Origin: Thermoplasmatota archaeon
GTDB taxonomy: Archaea; Thermoplasmatota; E2; DHVEG-1
DNA: 53,738 bases
Direction: 5' to 3'
Assembly (NCBI GenBank): GCA_030619765.1
Contig: JAUXAU010000010.1
Location: 1 to 53,738 of the forward strand
Shown: positions 7,005 through 19,840 of the stretch, in pieces
Layout of the letters: each line of letters begins with the position of its first letter
Position numbering within the stretch: the stretch's first letter is position 1
The notes under the pieces: model-generated
Database searches by the model: none
Told to the model about the DNA's origin: nothing
What the model saw: the letters and a program-made list of their open reading frames with translations, nothing else
Made by a program: the position numbers and the translations under genes

Positions 7005-8237
7005 ATGAAAAATAACGTTCGAATTCTGATTTTGTTCGGTCTCTTGGCTTTTTCAATCCTGGTACAATCAGCTGCTGCAGAGAATATGATTATTTTAGAC
7101 TATTATTATTCAGAAACTTGCGGGAGCTGTAGAGCATACACGGAAGAAGTCAATAAAATAGAAGCGAATTTTTCTGAAAAAATCATAGTAAATAGAAAAG
7201 ATGTAAGCTCAAATACAAAGAACCGGGATGAATGGCGCGATCACGGTTTTAGAAGTTTTCCTGCTGCCGTGATAAATAATGAGACAAAAGTGCCGAAAAG
7301 CAACCTAACATATGAAACCTTGGAAGAAATTATAAATGCATACATCGCAGAACTTGAAATCAATCAAACTTTCGATGATACAATAATAGATATTCCATTT
7401 ATTGGAAGCGTGAATACATCTGGTCTCTCTCTGCCCATTCTTACTATCGTATTGGGTGTTCTTGATAGTTTTAATCCTTGTTCATTTTTCATATTGATTT
7501 TCCTTCTCAATCTTCTTCTATACGTACGATCCAGACGAAGGATGTTGCTCGTTGGTGGTATCTTCATCTTTTTTTCTGGTTTCTTTTACTTCTTATTCAT
7601 GTTTATACTGTTCAACTCGTTCTTACTTACTTCAGAGCATATGAGCATCGTATCACTATTGGCAGGAGCTGCTGCTCTTATTATCGGTATAGTCAACATT
7701 AAGGATTTCTTCTTTTTCAAAAAAGGACCATCTCTCAGCATTCCGGAGAGTAAAAAACCTGAAGTGTTTAAAAAGATGAGAAATCTAATAAGAACATCAT
7801 ATCTTCCAGCAATAATCGGGGGAACAATTTTTTTGGCAGTAACCGTTAATTTTTACGAGCTTCTCTGCACACTAGGATTCCCGCTTATTTTTACCAACAG
7901 ACTAACGTCTTATACTATGCCATTACTAGAATATTACATCTACATCTTTTTTTACAATGTTGTCTACATTATCCCATTGATGATCATTTTGCTGGTTTTT
8001 GTGTATACTCTTGGCAGAAGAAAATTGACAGAGTGGCAAGGTCAGAAATTAAAATTGCTCTCAGGTATCATGATTTTCTCATTTGGCCTGCTATTCATAA
8101 TTGATCATACACTCTTGGAAAATGTTGCGGCCCCAATATTACTACTGGTAGTTAGTATAATATCAACAGTTATTATCTCCTACGCATGGAAAAAATATAA
8201 GAAACAGCCTGAAGAAAAACAGGAGGAAGAAAGTTAA
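7005..8237 (+). CDS. Membrane thiol-disulfide relay: exported thioredoxin domain fused to CcdA/DsbD-like domain
   Basis: The product (410 aa from ATG 7005) begins with a signal peptide (ILILFGLLAFSILVQSAAA), then a thioredoxin-like domain with CGSC in YYYSETCGSCRAY. The C-terminal half is six or more membrane helices. Two helices contain conserved-looking cysteines, FNPCSF (about residue 160) and NFYELLCTLGFP (about residue 287), which match the pair of membrane cysteines in CcdA/DsbD that carry electrons from cytoplasmic thioredoxin outward. It ends with a charged cytoplasmic tail. Its start codon is next to the stop of the MoaD-like gene, an unexpected partnership between cytoplasmic sulfur transfer and transmembrane thiol flux. 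Confidence 0.85.
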   Translation: MKNNVRILILFGLLAFSILVQSAAAENMIILDYYYSETCGSCRAYTEEVNKIEANFSEKIIVNRKDVSSNTKNRDEWRDHGFRSFPAAVINNETKVPKSNLTYETLEEIINAYIAELEINQTFDDTIIDIPFIGSVNTSGLSLPILTIVLGVLDSFNPCSFFILIFLLNLLLYVRSRRRMLLVGGIFIFFSGFFYFLFMFILFNSFLLTSEHMSIVSLLAGAAALIIGIVNIKDFFFFKKGPSLSIPESKKPEVFKKMRNLIRTSYLPAIIGGTIFLAVTVNFYELLCTLGFPLIFTNRLTSYTMPLLEYYIYIFFYNVVYIIPLMIILLVFVYTLGRRKLTEWQGQKLKLLSGIMIFSFGLLFIIDHTLLENVAAPILLLVVSIISTVIISYAWKKYKKQPEEKQEEES

Positions 8238-8346
8238 TCTATTTTGCCTTTGTATTTTATTCCATTAAAGATGGATGCCATTATTTTTCAAAAACATAAT
8301 TTAGAAATAAAATTGGAGAAAAAGAAGAAATGGATTTTCCTAAATC

Positions 8347-9039
8347 CTATAAATCCCTACGGAATGCTCCTGTTAACATTGCATGATGTTCGAAATCTTC
8401 AACCCAGTCAAACTCCTTATCTGTTTCACTTTCAGGGGTTTTCTTCGCTCTTTCAGCAAGGTATTTTTTCTGCTGTTCTATCAATTTTGAAAGAGGAGCA
8501 AATCGTTTTGCTTTAACAACTGGATAAAATGACGAAGAATCCACTCCATCCATCGTCCGTATTTTCTCTCTTAAAAAGTTATTAACTGTTACGTCAGAAT
8601 CAGCAGCAACATTCATAATGATATCTTCATCCCCCAGAGAATAAGAGACATAGATTGGGAAAAGATTAAAGGGATAATTGTAGTCTATCAGATAATTGTA
8701 GATTTCGCCGTAATTTTTTGGATGAGTATAAATCCTGATGACATACCTTTGAATGTTATCTGGCTTCTCTTTTGGGATAGGGAAAAAGACCGGTTTCATA
8801 AGCGATATAGTTTTGGTATGGTGAACATCATCACATTTGGCAACATTTTCTGTAAGAAAATGGGCGATGTTGTCCAGGTCTTTAACATCAAAAATTACTC
8901 CTACGCTCATCATTCCTTCTGTCTGAGTGGCATACAATGGTGTAACTAAATCAGTTGATTCTTTTGCGATTTCGTTTTCAACGTAATTCCATACCTTATT
9001 TAGATCCATTTTTGGATACAATCTTGCAATTATCATCAT
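8347..9039 (-). CDS. Tandem Lrp/AsnC-type ligand-binding domain protein without HTH
   Basis: The 230-aa product seems to contain two alpha/beta repeats (about residues 1-90 and 95-185) of the Lrp/AsnC effector-binding (RAM, ACT-like) kind: IIARLYPKMDLNKVWNYVE opens the first and VIRIYTHPKNYGEIYNYLI the second. No N-terminal helix-turn-helix is present. Such stand-alone domains may sense small molecules or pair with a DNA-binding partner. The last 45 residues are a charged helical tail. A GGGAGGAAC SD precedes ATG 9039. The gene is divergent from the aconitase operon, and the region between holds tandem TACAA repeats, so a role in sensing TCA-cycle metabolites is possible but unproven. Confidence 0.55.
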   Translation of the reverse strand: MMIIARLYPKMDLNKVWNYVENEIAKESTDLVTPLYATQTEGMMSVGVIFDVKDLDNIAHFLTENVAKCDDVHHTKTISLMKPVFFPIPKEKPDNIQRYVIRIYTHPKNYGEIYNYLIDYNYPFNLFPIYVSYSLGDEDIIMNVAADSDVTVNNFLREKIRTMDGVDSSSFYPVVKAKRFAPLSKLIEQQKKYLAERAKKTPESETDKEFDWVEDFEHHAMLTGAFRRDL

Positions 9040-9110
9040 ATGATTGTTCCTCCCTAGTTATAGTATACTTGGGTTTGCCTGTATAGCTATTTATAATATA
9101 AGTATTTTTG

Positions 9111-9141
9111 TACAAGTTTCTACAAGTTATCTACAAATAAT
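9111..9141. promoter_or_regulatory. Tandem TACAA repeats, candidate operator for the aconitase/ACL operon
   Basis: Three copies of TACAA begin at 9111, 9121 and 9132 (tacaagtttc, tacaagttatc, tacaaataat), spaced 10 and 11 bases apart, about one helical turn. They lie between two divergent genes. AT-rich tttatatta near 9154-9162 is the probable TATA box of the aconitase operon and a GGGGAGGT SD precedes ATG 9213. A regulator binding one DNA face across the three repeats is inferred. Confidence 0.45.
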
Positions 9142-9212
9142 TTAAGTACTAATTTTATATTACGGATAATACCCTATAAGCGCATCGTAGTAAGACGGGG
9201 AGGTCAGTTCAT

Positions 9213-11159
9213 ATGGGAAAAAGTATAGTTCAAAAGATTTTAGAAAAGCATATTGTAGAAGGTAAATGGGAACCTGGTAAAGAGATTGCTATTAAGATAG
9301 ATCAGACGTTGACTCAAGATGCAACTGGTACCATGGCATACCTTCAATTTGAAGCAATGGGTGCACCAAGAGTTAAGACAGAACTTTCAGTTAGTTATGT
9401 GGATCATAATACAGTTCAGATTGGTTTTGAAAATGCAGATGACCATAAATATCTACAAAGTGTAGCAGCAAAATATGGAATAATATACTCACGTGCAGGT
9501 AATGGTATCTGCCATCAAGTCCATCTTGAACGATTTGGAAAACCGAGTAAGACCCTGCTAGGTTCTGATTCTCATACACCAACTGGTGGTGGAATCGGAA
9601 TGGTTGCAATAGGAGCTGGTGGTCTTGATGTTGCTGTTGCAATGGCAGGTGGTCCGTTTTATCTAACTTGCCCAAAAGTAATAAAAATAAATCTTAAAAG
9701 TAAACTTAAACCGTGGTGTGCAGCAAAAGATGTTGTTCTAAAGATGCTTGAGATTTTTACAACAAAAGGGAACGTTGGTTGTGTTTTTGAGTATGGTGGA
9801 GAAGGAGTAAATACACTTTCTGTTCCTGAAAGAGCAACTATTACAAACATGGGTGCAGAATGTGGTGTTACAACTTCTGTTTTTCCAAGTGATGAAACAA
9901 CTAGAGCATTTCTAAAAGCTCAAGGTCGGGAGAAAGACTGGACTGAACTCAAGGCAGATTCTGATGCTGAATATGAAAAAGTAATTGATCTTGATTTAAG
10001 CGAGATTGTACCATTAACAGCATATCCACACAGCCCGGGGAATATTAAAACAGTTAAAGAACTTGAAGGAATGGAAGTCGACCAAGTTTGTCTTGGAAGT
10101 TGTACAAATTCTTCGTACAAGGATCTTATGACAGTGGCAAATATTCTAAAGGGTAAGAAGGCTCATCCTAATGTCAGCTTTGTTATTGCACCTGGTTCAA
10201 AACAGGTTCTTGAAAACATTACACGAGATGGCGGACTAACAGATCTTATTTCGGCTGGTGCACGAATTGCAGAGTCAGCGTGTGGTTTTTGCATAGGCAA
10301 CAGCCAATCACCAAAAACAGATGCAGTATCATTACGAACAAGTAATAGAAACTTTTTAGGAAGATCTGGAACAAAAAGTGCACAGGCATATCTTGTCAGT
10401 CCTGAAACAGCTGCTGTAGCAGTAATCACAGGTAAGATGACGGACCCGCGTGATCTTGAAAAAATGGGAATAAAATATCCAAATGTTCAGATGCCTAAAG
10501 AATTCTATATCGATGACAGCATGTTTATTTATCCACTGGAACACCCTGAACATATCAAGATATACCGCGGACCAAATATCGGTGATCCACCAGCAGCTTT
10601 ACCTATGCCTGATTCAATAACTGGAGAAGTAACTATAAAGGTAGAAGATCAAATCACAACAGATCACATAATTCCTGCAGGAAGCAAAATGAAATACAGA
10701 TCTAATGTCCCAAAGTATTCGGAATTCTTGTTTGAAATAGTTGATCCAAATTTCTATGAACGGGCGAAAAAAATACGAGACAGCGGTAAATCAAATATCT
10801 TTATCGCTGGACTTAGTTATGGTCAAGGCTCATCAAGAGAGCATGCAGCACTTTGTCCAATGTTTATGGGGACAAAAGCAGTGATAGCTAAATCATTTGA
10901 AAGAATCCATACTGCAAATTTGATTAATTTTGGTATAATTCCTTTGACTTTCAAAAACGAAAGTGATTATAATAAAATTGAACAAGGAGATGATTTGGAA
11001 ATACCAAATATTAAAAAAGTAATTGAAAACGGCGAGGTCTTGAAAGTTAAAAACACTTCAAAAGGATTAGAGTTTGAGGTGGATTATAATCTCTCAGATA
11101 GACAACGAGAGATTATACTTGCAGGTGGTACACTTGCATATATAAAAAATAAAGCTTAA
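9213..11159 (+). CDS. Aconitate hydratase
   Basis: The enzyme isomerises citrate and isocitrate using a [4Fe-4S] cluster. The 648-aa product shows GSDSHTPTGGG (from residue 117), cluster ligands in GSCTNS (Cys297) and CGFC (Cys357, Cys360), and the swivel-domain substrate motif GLSYGQGSSREHAAL (about residues 532-546). The length matches the shorter (about 640 aa) aconitase class of many anaerobic bacteria rather than the roughly 890-aa AcnA. It heads an operon with ATP-citrate lyase and isocitrate dehydrogenase, so its substrates are supplied by its direct neighbours. GGGGAGGT is the SD. No gene symbol is given because aconitase subclasses are named inconsistently. Confidence 0.95.
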   Translation: MGKSIVQKILEKHIVEGKWEPGKEIAIKIDQTLTQDATGTMAYLQFEAMGAPRVKTELSVSYVDHNTVQIGFENADDHKYLQSVAAKYGIIYSRAGNGICHQVHLERFGKPSKTLLGSDSHTPTGGGIGMVAIGAGGLDVAVAMAGGPFYLTCPKVIKINLKSKLKPWCAAKDVVLKMLEIFTTKGNVGCVFEYGGEGVNTLSVPERATITNMGAECGVTTSVFPSDETTRAFLKAQGREKDWTELKADSDAEYEKVIDLDLSEIVPLTAYPHSPGNIKTVKELEGMEVDQVCLGSCTNSSYKDLMTVANILKGKKAHPNVSFVIAPGSKQVLENITRDGGLTDLISAGARIAESACGFCIGNSQSPKTDAVSLRTSNRNFLGRSGTKSAQAYLVSPETAAVAVITGKMTDPRDLEKMGIKYPNVQMPKEFYIDDSMFIYPLEHPEHIKIYRGPNIGDPPAALPMPDSITGEVTIKVEDQITTDHIIPAGSKMKYRSNVPKYSEFLFEIVDPNFYERAKKIRDSGKSNIFIAGLSYGQGSSREHAALCPMFMGTKAVIAKSFERIHTANLINFGIIPLTFKNESDYNKIEQGDDLEIPNIKKVIENGEVLKVKNTSKGLEFEVDYNLSDRQREIILAGGTLAYIKNKA

Positions 11160-11177
11160 AAAAGAGGTAGATAAAAA

Positions 11178-12454
11178 ATGGCACAGAGAGGAATAAGAGA
11201 ATATAATGGGAAAAAAATGCTTGCAAAATATTGGTCTGAATATATTAGCAAGGATTTCAGTTTTCCCGGCAAAGTCGTCTTAGTAGACCCTAAGACAAAA
11301 TTAGATGATTTACCTAAGAAGCATAAATGGTTGAATACTGAGAAGTTGGTCGTAAAACCTGATCAGCTTTTTGGTAAACGAGGGAAGCACGGTCTCATAA
11401 AAGCTAATGTATCGTTTACTGAAGTAAAGAAATGGATAAAAGAGCGGATGAATAAAGATACAAAAGTTGGTAAAGTAACTGGTAAGCTCACTCATTTTCT
11501 AATTGAACCATATGTGCCACATAAGGGGGAATTTTATGTGGCTATCAAAAGTAATCGTGATGGTGATGCTATTTATTTTTCAAACCATGGCGGTGTAGAT
11601 ATTGAGTCAGTTTGGGATACAGTAGCAGAAATTCAGATTGGTGTTGAAGAAGATATTGATAAAATTAACATTGAAAGCAAACTCCCCAAGGATACTCCAA
11701 AAGATAAAAAGAAGATGTTCGCTGATTTTGCCAAGGGATTGTTTAAATTCTATAGAGATCTTAATTATGCATATCTTGAAATTAACCCATTTGTTGTATC
11801 AGGTAAAGACATAGTACCATTAGATCTTGTAGCAAGAATTGATGACACAGGGCATTTTGAAAGCAGTGATAAATGGGGCGACTTGCCATTCCCTGCGCCA
11901 TTTGGAAGAAAGTTATCAAAAGAAGAAAAATTCATTAAGATGATGGATGAAAAAAGCGGCGCTTCGTTAAAACTTACGGTTCTAAATCCAAAAGGTCGTG
12001 TATGGACTATGGTTGCAGGCGGCGGTGGAAGTGTAATTTACACGGATACGATTGTTGATCTGGGCTACCGAGATGAACTTGCAAACTACGGTGAATATAG
12101 TGGTAATCCAACAACAGATCTGACATACGAGTATGCAAAAACCATTCTAGATCTTATGACTCGAGAAAAAGATCCGAAAGGACGTCCTAAGTTTCTACTG
12201 GTTGGTGGTGGAATTGCAAACTTTACAGACGTTGCAAAAACATTTACAGGTATTACAATGGCATTGCGTGATTACAAGAAAAAACTCAAGGATACTAATG
12301 TAAAAATTTACGTTCGACGTGGTGGGCCAAACTACCAAGAAGGTCTTCGGATTATGAAAGATCTTGGAAAAGAATTAGGAGTTCCAATTGATGTATATGG
12401 TCCGGAAACACATATGACGCGTATTGTTGATATGGCTTTAAAGGGGGAGAAATA

Positions 12455-12455
<1 letters not shown>
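11178..12455 (+). CDS. aclB: ATP-citrate lyase, small (ATP-grasp-like) subunit
   Basis: With AclA this enzyme cleaves citrate with CoA and ATP to acetyl-CoA and oxaloacetate, the signature step of the reductive TCA cycle. The 425-aa product matches the N-terminal half of eukaryotic ACL: an ATP-grasp region with LEINPFVV (about residues 200-207), then the CoA-ligase-like segment with AGGGGSVIYTDTI (about 281-293), NYGEYSGNP and VGGGIANFTDVAKTFTGI, and ends with RRGGPNYQEGLR. These ACL-specific strings separate it from succinyl-CoA synthetase beta. It begins 18 bases after the aconitase stop, and its TAA overlaps the ATG of aclA by one base, as expected for subunits made in equal amounts. Confidence 0.95.
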
Positions 12456-16623
<4,168 letters not shown>

Positions 16624-16672
16624 ACTGTACGACCAGAAATAGAAAAGAAAGGGCAAAGTTATCAATAGACAA

Positions 16673-16692
16673 ATGAGAGGTTTTCCTCTCAT
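16673..16692. terminator. Hairpin between convergent operons
   Basis: ATGAGAGG (16673-16680), loop TTTT and CCTCTCAT (16685-16692) form a perfect 8-bp stem. It lies between the plus-strand isocitrate dehydrogenase gene and the minus-strand DUF1667 gene (stop at 16694), so it is positioned to act on both. It is followed by AT-rich sequence (cttataatttttt) rather than a clean T run. Confidence 0.45.
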
Positions 16693-16693
16693 C

Positions 16694-17062
16694 TTATAAT
16701 TTTTTAACGATCTTAGTTGCTACAATATTAATGTCAGTATTTGCAACGTTGTTGAGTATTCTCTGTCCCGATTTCACAGGGGCATTCACCTTTGTTTTTC
16801 TGATTTCTTTTAAAACATTAAAGATTTTTTCTTTTGGAACTGGCTTAGTACTCTTTACACTAACAAGCGGCCATTCTCCCCCATCTACAAATACTGAAGT
16901 TGTCAACATCCTTCTGGGATCAAGAGCTTCGTGTTCTGCATAGTCGATTCCACGTTTACACTTATTCCCATCAAGATTTTTGATATGTTTTCCATCTGTT
17001 TTCACCAATATCTTACATCCAATTGGACAGACGATGCAGGTAATTTCTTTTTCTTCAGTCAT
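16694..17062 (-). CDS. DUF1667 cysteine-motif protein
   Basis: The 122-aa protein begins with CIVCPIGC (residues 9-16), followed by a third/fourth ligand in GNKCKRGIDYAEHE, then PRRMLTTSVFV and a C-terminal alpha/beta part. This is the DUF1667 pattern. The family is regularly encoded next to GlpA- and GlpB-like flavoproteins, as here, in Thermotoga, Thermococcales and clostridia, and is thought to be an electron-transfer or assembly subunit of that complex. Its start overlaps the end of the upstream oxidoreductase gene by 8 bases, so translation is probably coupled. Confidence 0.85.
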   Translation of the reverse strand: MTEEKEITCIVCPIGCKILVKTDGKHIKNLDGNKCKRGIDYAEHEALDPRRMLTTSVFVDGGEWPLVSVKSTKPVPKEKIFNVLKEIRKTKVNAPVKSGQRILNNVANTDINIVATKIVKKL

Positions 17063-18299
17063 TGATTGTTACCTCCAAACTCTGACCAGATTTTATTACT
17101 TCAGATGGGATGTCAACGTCTACTTTAATCATGTTAGCGGGATTTACCCACGGCAATTTTTTCTTAAAAAGCTCTTTGTCGTTTACAATCACACGTAACG
17201 TGGATACTTCTCCTGGTTTTTCAGCTCTCAAAGTTAATTGCGTTGTTCCACCTTCAGTTACTTTTTGAGGGACGACGTATCTAACTCCTGCGCCAGGCAC
17301 AAACTGTATTCCAGTTTTTCGTTTTTTGGTAGTTGTAAGTTTCGCTGCATTTTTACCCGCTCTTTTTGCATCTAGAGCGAGCATATCAACGATATCATAA
17401 ACTTGCAGGCAGTTTCCACAGGCAAATACACCTTTTAGTGTTGTCTCCAAATTTTGATCTACAACAGGTCCGCCAGTTATTTCGTCAATCTCGATATCTG
17501 CGTTTTTTGATAACTCATTCTCAGGAATAAGACCCAAAGAGAGAAGAAGAGTATCACATTTTATCTGTTTTTCAGTCCCTAAAACAGGATTCATGTTTTT
17601 ATCAACTTGTGCAATTGTAATCTGCTCAAGTCGATTTCTTCCTTCAATAGATGTAACAGTATGATTAAGAAAAAGAGGAATGTCGTAGTCATCTAGACAT
17701 TGAACAACATTTCTTGGAAGACCGCTTGCATAAGGTAAGATTTCCACCACGCCTAAAACATTTGCACCTTCAAATTTCAGACGTCGTGCCATAATAAGTC
17801 CAACGTCTCCAGAACCAAGAATTACAACATTTTTTCCAGGCATGAGATTGTAAAGATTAATGAATGCCTGTGCAACGCCAGCAGTGAATATTCCGCTTGG
17901 TCGATCACCTGGAATCATGGCACTCCATCTTGTCTTCTCCCTACAACCCATCGCAAGAACAATAGATTTAGCTTTGATTTTATAGATTCCTTTCTTGTTT
18001 ACTGCGATTATCTCTCGTTTTCTATCAAACTGCAAAACCATCGTCTCGTTCATTACTTCGATGTTTTGTTGTTCTGCCATTGCAATATACTTCTCTGCAT
18101 ATTCAGGTCCCGTCATTGATTCTCCAGTTTCTTCCACTCCAAAACCATCATGGATACATTGTGGGAGAATGCCACCAAGCCAGCTATTTCTATCCAAAAT
18201 TACAACTCGCCCAGTACCATGTTGTTTTGCAGATACAGCTGCAGCTAGGCCGGCAGGCCCACTGCCAATAACTGCCACATCCACATCCTGATTAATCAT
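17055..18299 (-). CDS. GlpB-like FAD/NAD-dependent oxidoreductase
   Basis: The 414-aa flavoprotein has an N-terminal FAD motif VAVIGSGPAGLAAA (about residues 9-22), a second dinucleotide motif VVILGSGDVGLIMARR (about 158-173) for NAD(P)H, and a C-terminal FAD segment LKGVFACGNCLQVYD. Absence of a CxxC redox pair next to the FAD argues against a thioredoxin reductase. With the FAD-BFD protein upstream and DUF1667 downstream (overlaps of 8 bases each side) it forms the three-gene set annotated as an anaerobic glycerol-3-phosphate dehydrogenase or related 2-hydroxyacid oxidase in thermophilic anaerobes. Role in this archaeon: oxidation of a polyol phosphate or hydroxyacid, passing electrons to NAD(P) or a quinone substitute (inference). 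Confidence 0.85.
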   Translation of the reverse strand: MINQDVDVAVIGSGPAGLAAAVSAKQHGTGRVVILDRNSWLGGILPQCIHDGFGVEETGESMTGPEYAEKYIAMAEQQNIEVMNETMVLQFDRKREIIAVNKKGIYKIKAKSIVLAMGCREKTRWSAMIPGDRPSGIFTAGVAQAFINLYNLMPGKNVVILGSGDVGLIMARRLKFEGANVLGVVEILPYASGLPRNVVQCLDDYDIPLFLNHTVTSIEGRNRLEQITIAQVDKNMNPVLGTEKQIKCDTLLLSLGLIPENELSKNADIEIDEITGGPVVDQNLETTLKGVFACGNCLQVYDIVDMLALDAKRAGKNAAKLTTTKKRKTGIQFVPGAGVRYVVPQKVTEGGTTQLTLRAEKPGEVSTLRVIVNDKELFKKKLPWVNPANMIKVDVDIPSEVIKSGQSLEVTIND

Positions 18300-19752
18300 C
18301 TCTCACCTCTCTGGTTCTACCATAGAAAAGATTGGAATCAGGTGATCTCAGTTTTATGTTTTTAACATCCATGTTAAACTGTTCTTCCATAATTCTCACA
18401 ATGTGTTGAGTGCAAAACCCTCCTTGACATCTGCCCATTCCTGCCCGGCAACGATATTTGACAGATGATAGAGTTTTTGCTCCAAGAGGATTTGAAAGAG
18501 CGTCTATTACTTCCCTTTCGGTAATCTGTTCACACCTACAAACAATTCTTCCCCATCGTTCATCTTTTTTAATTAAATCTGATTGTTCTTTTGCAGACAT
18601 TTCAGAGAAACGTTTTCTTTTCGTTCTTGCAAACTTAAAATTATCTTTAGATTTCAACTCAATAGATTGAGAAATCATTCTTGCAACTTCTTTTGCAATA
18701 GCAGGAGCACCAGTAAGACCAGGTGATTCTATTCCCAAAAGACTAATTAAACCAGATGTCTGCTTGCTTTCTTCAATCCTATAATCAGCCCATCCCCCAT
18801 CTTCTGGCGAAGCAAGCTTACAACGAATCCCAGAGTATGCATTGATCACTGCTTTATCTGGTATTGCAGGGATAATTTCCTTCGCCTCATTAAGTAGATT
18901 TTTCATCATTTCTCTTGTTGTTTTTTTGTTCTCTGCATTATCAATAAACTCAGCACTAGGGCCAAGGAGAATATTGCCTTCAATTGTTGGAGTGATATGA
19001 ATGCCCAAGACACCAAGTTCTTTTGGTGGTACAGGATAAATCATAGAATTTAGTAGTGAACTGTGTTTTTTATCTAAAACCAAATATTCTCCACGACATG
19101 GATAAACCTGGAAATCTGGTTCCTCAACCATGGAGACTATTTCTCTACAGTTCAAACCAGCAGCATTTACTATTAATGGAGATTGGAAATCACCCTTGCT
19201 GGTTTTTATTATAAAACCATCTTTTTGTTTCTTTAGGTTAGTTACTTTTGCCTCAAGTAAAAATTTAACATTATTTTCTGCAGCGTTTTCAGCAAGAGCC
19301 ATCGTAAACTTATAAGGTGAAACAATACCTGCAGTGGGAACCCATAATGCAGCAAAACATGAAACATTGGGCTCGGTAACCTCTGTTCCATTTTTTATCT
19401 CCAAGCCAGGGACACCGTTATCTATGCCGACTTTTTTAAGACGTTCAAGTTCTTTTGTCTCTTCTTCATTTTTAGCGATAACATATTTTCCAACCCATTG
19501 CAGGGGGAAACCTAGCTCATTGGCTAGTGACTGTAATATTTTATTACCCTCAACACAATAACGAGCTTTCAAAGAAGATGGTGGAGAATTTATTCCGCTA
19601 TGAATAACACCGCTGTTTGCTTTACTTGTCTCAGAAGCGACATCGCTTCCTTTTTCAAAAACCACAACATCCAGTTTATATTTTGATAATTCCCATGCAA
19701 TTGAAGAGCCTATTACGCCTCCGCCGATAATTGCAACATGGAAGTTTTTCAT
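18292..19752 (-). CDS. GlpA-like FAD-dependent dehydrogenase with BFD-type [2Fe-2S] domain
   Basis: The product is 486 aa from ATG 19752 (MKNFHVAIIGGGVIGSSIA), which sits behind a CGAGGC SD; an ATG farther upstream at 19815 would lie before the TATA box. The N-terminal three quarters is a DAO-family FAD domain, close to glycerol-3-phosphate dehydrogenase and L-2-hydroxyglutarate oxidase. The C-terminus carries a BFD-like [2Fe-2S] domain with CRCEQIT, then CRAGMGRCQGGFC (about residues 405-450). Substrate cannot be read from the sequence: glycerol 3-phosphate is the usual assignment, a 2-hydroxyacid is an alternative. It is first in the operon with the GlpB-like and DUF1667 genes and divergent from a LarA-like gene. 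Confidence 0.85.
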   Translation of the reverse strand: MKNFHVAIIGGGVIGSSIAWELSKYKLDVVVFEKGSDVASETSKANSGVIHSGINSPPSSLKARYCVEGNKILQSLANELGFPLQWVGKYVIAKNEEETKELERLKKVGIDNGVPGLEIKNGTEVTEPNVSCFAALWVPTAGIVSPYKFTMALAENAAENNVKFLLEAKVTNLKKQKDGFIIKTSKGDFQSPLIVNAAGLNCREIVSMVEEPDFQVYPCRGEYLVLDKKHSSLLNSMIYPVPPKELGVLGIHITPTIEGNILLGPSAEFIDNAENKKTTREMMKNLLNEAKEIIPAIPDKAVINAYSGIRCKLASPEDGGWADYRIEESKQTSGLISLLGIESPGLTGAPAIAKEVARMISQSIELKSKDNFKFARTKRKRFSEMSAKEQSDLIKKDERWGRIVCRCEQITEREVIDALSNPLGAKTLSSVKYRCRAGMGRCQGGFCTQHIVRIMEEQFNMDVKNIKLRSPDSNLFYGRTREVRDD

Positions 19753-19840
19753 TTGCCTCGAGAATGCCACGCGCCATATAAATATATTAGGGGATTGTCT
19801 ATTCACGATAAACATTAATCAGTGAATTTGAGGGAGACAA
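19753..19840. promoter_or_regulatory. Divergent promoter region of the GlpA-like operon and larA-like gene
   Basis: The 88-base gap contains atataaatatatta (about 19770-19783), which can serve as a TATA box on the minus strand, and possibly also on the plus strand. The GAGGGAG SD of the plus-strand gene follows at about 19829. A single AT-rich core shared by both directions suggests linked expression. Confidence 0.4.
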
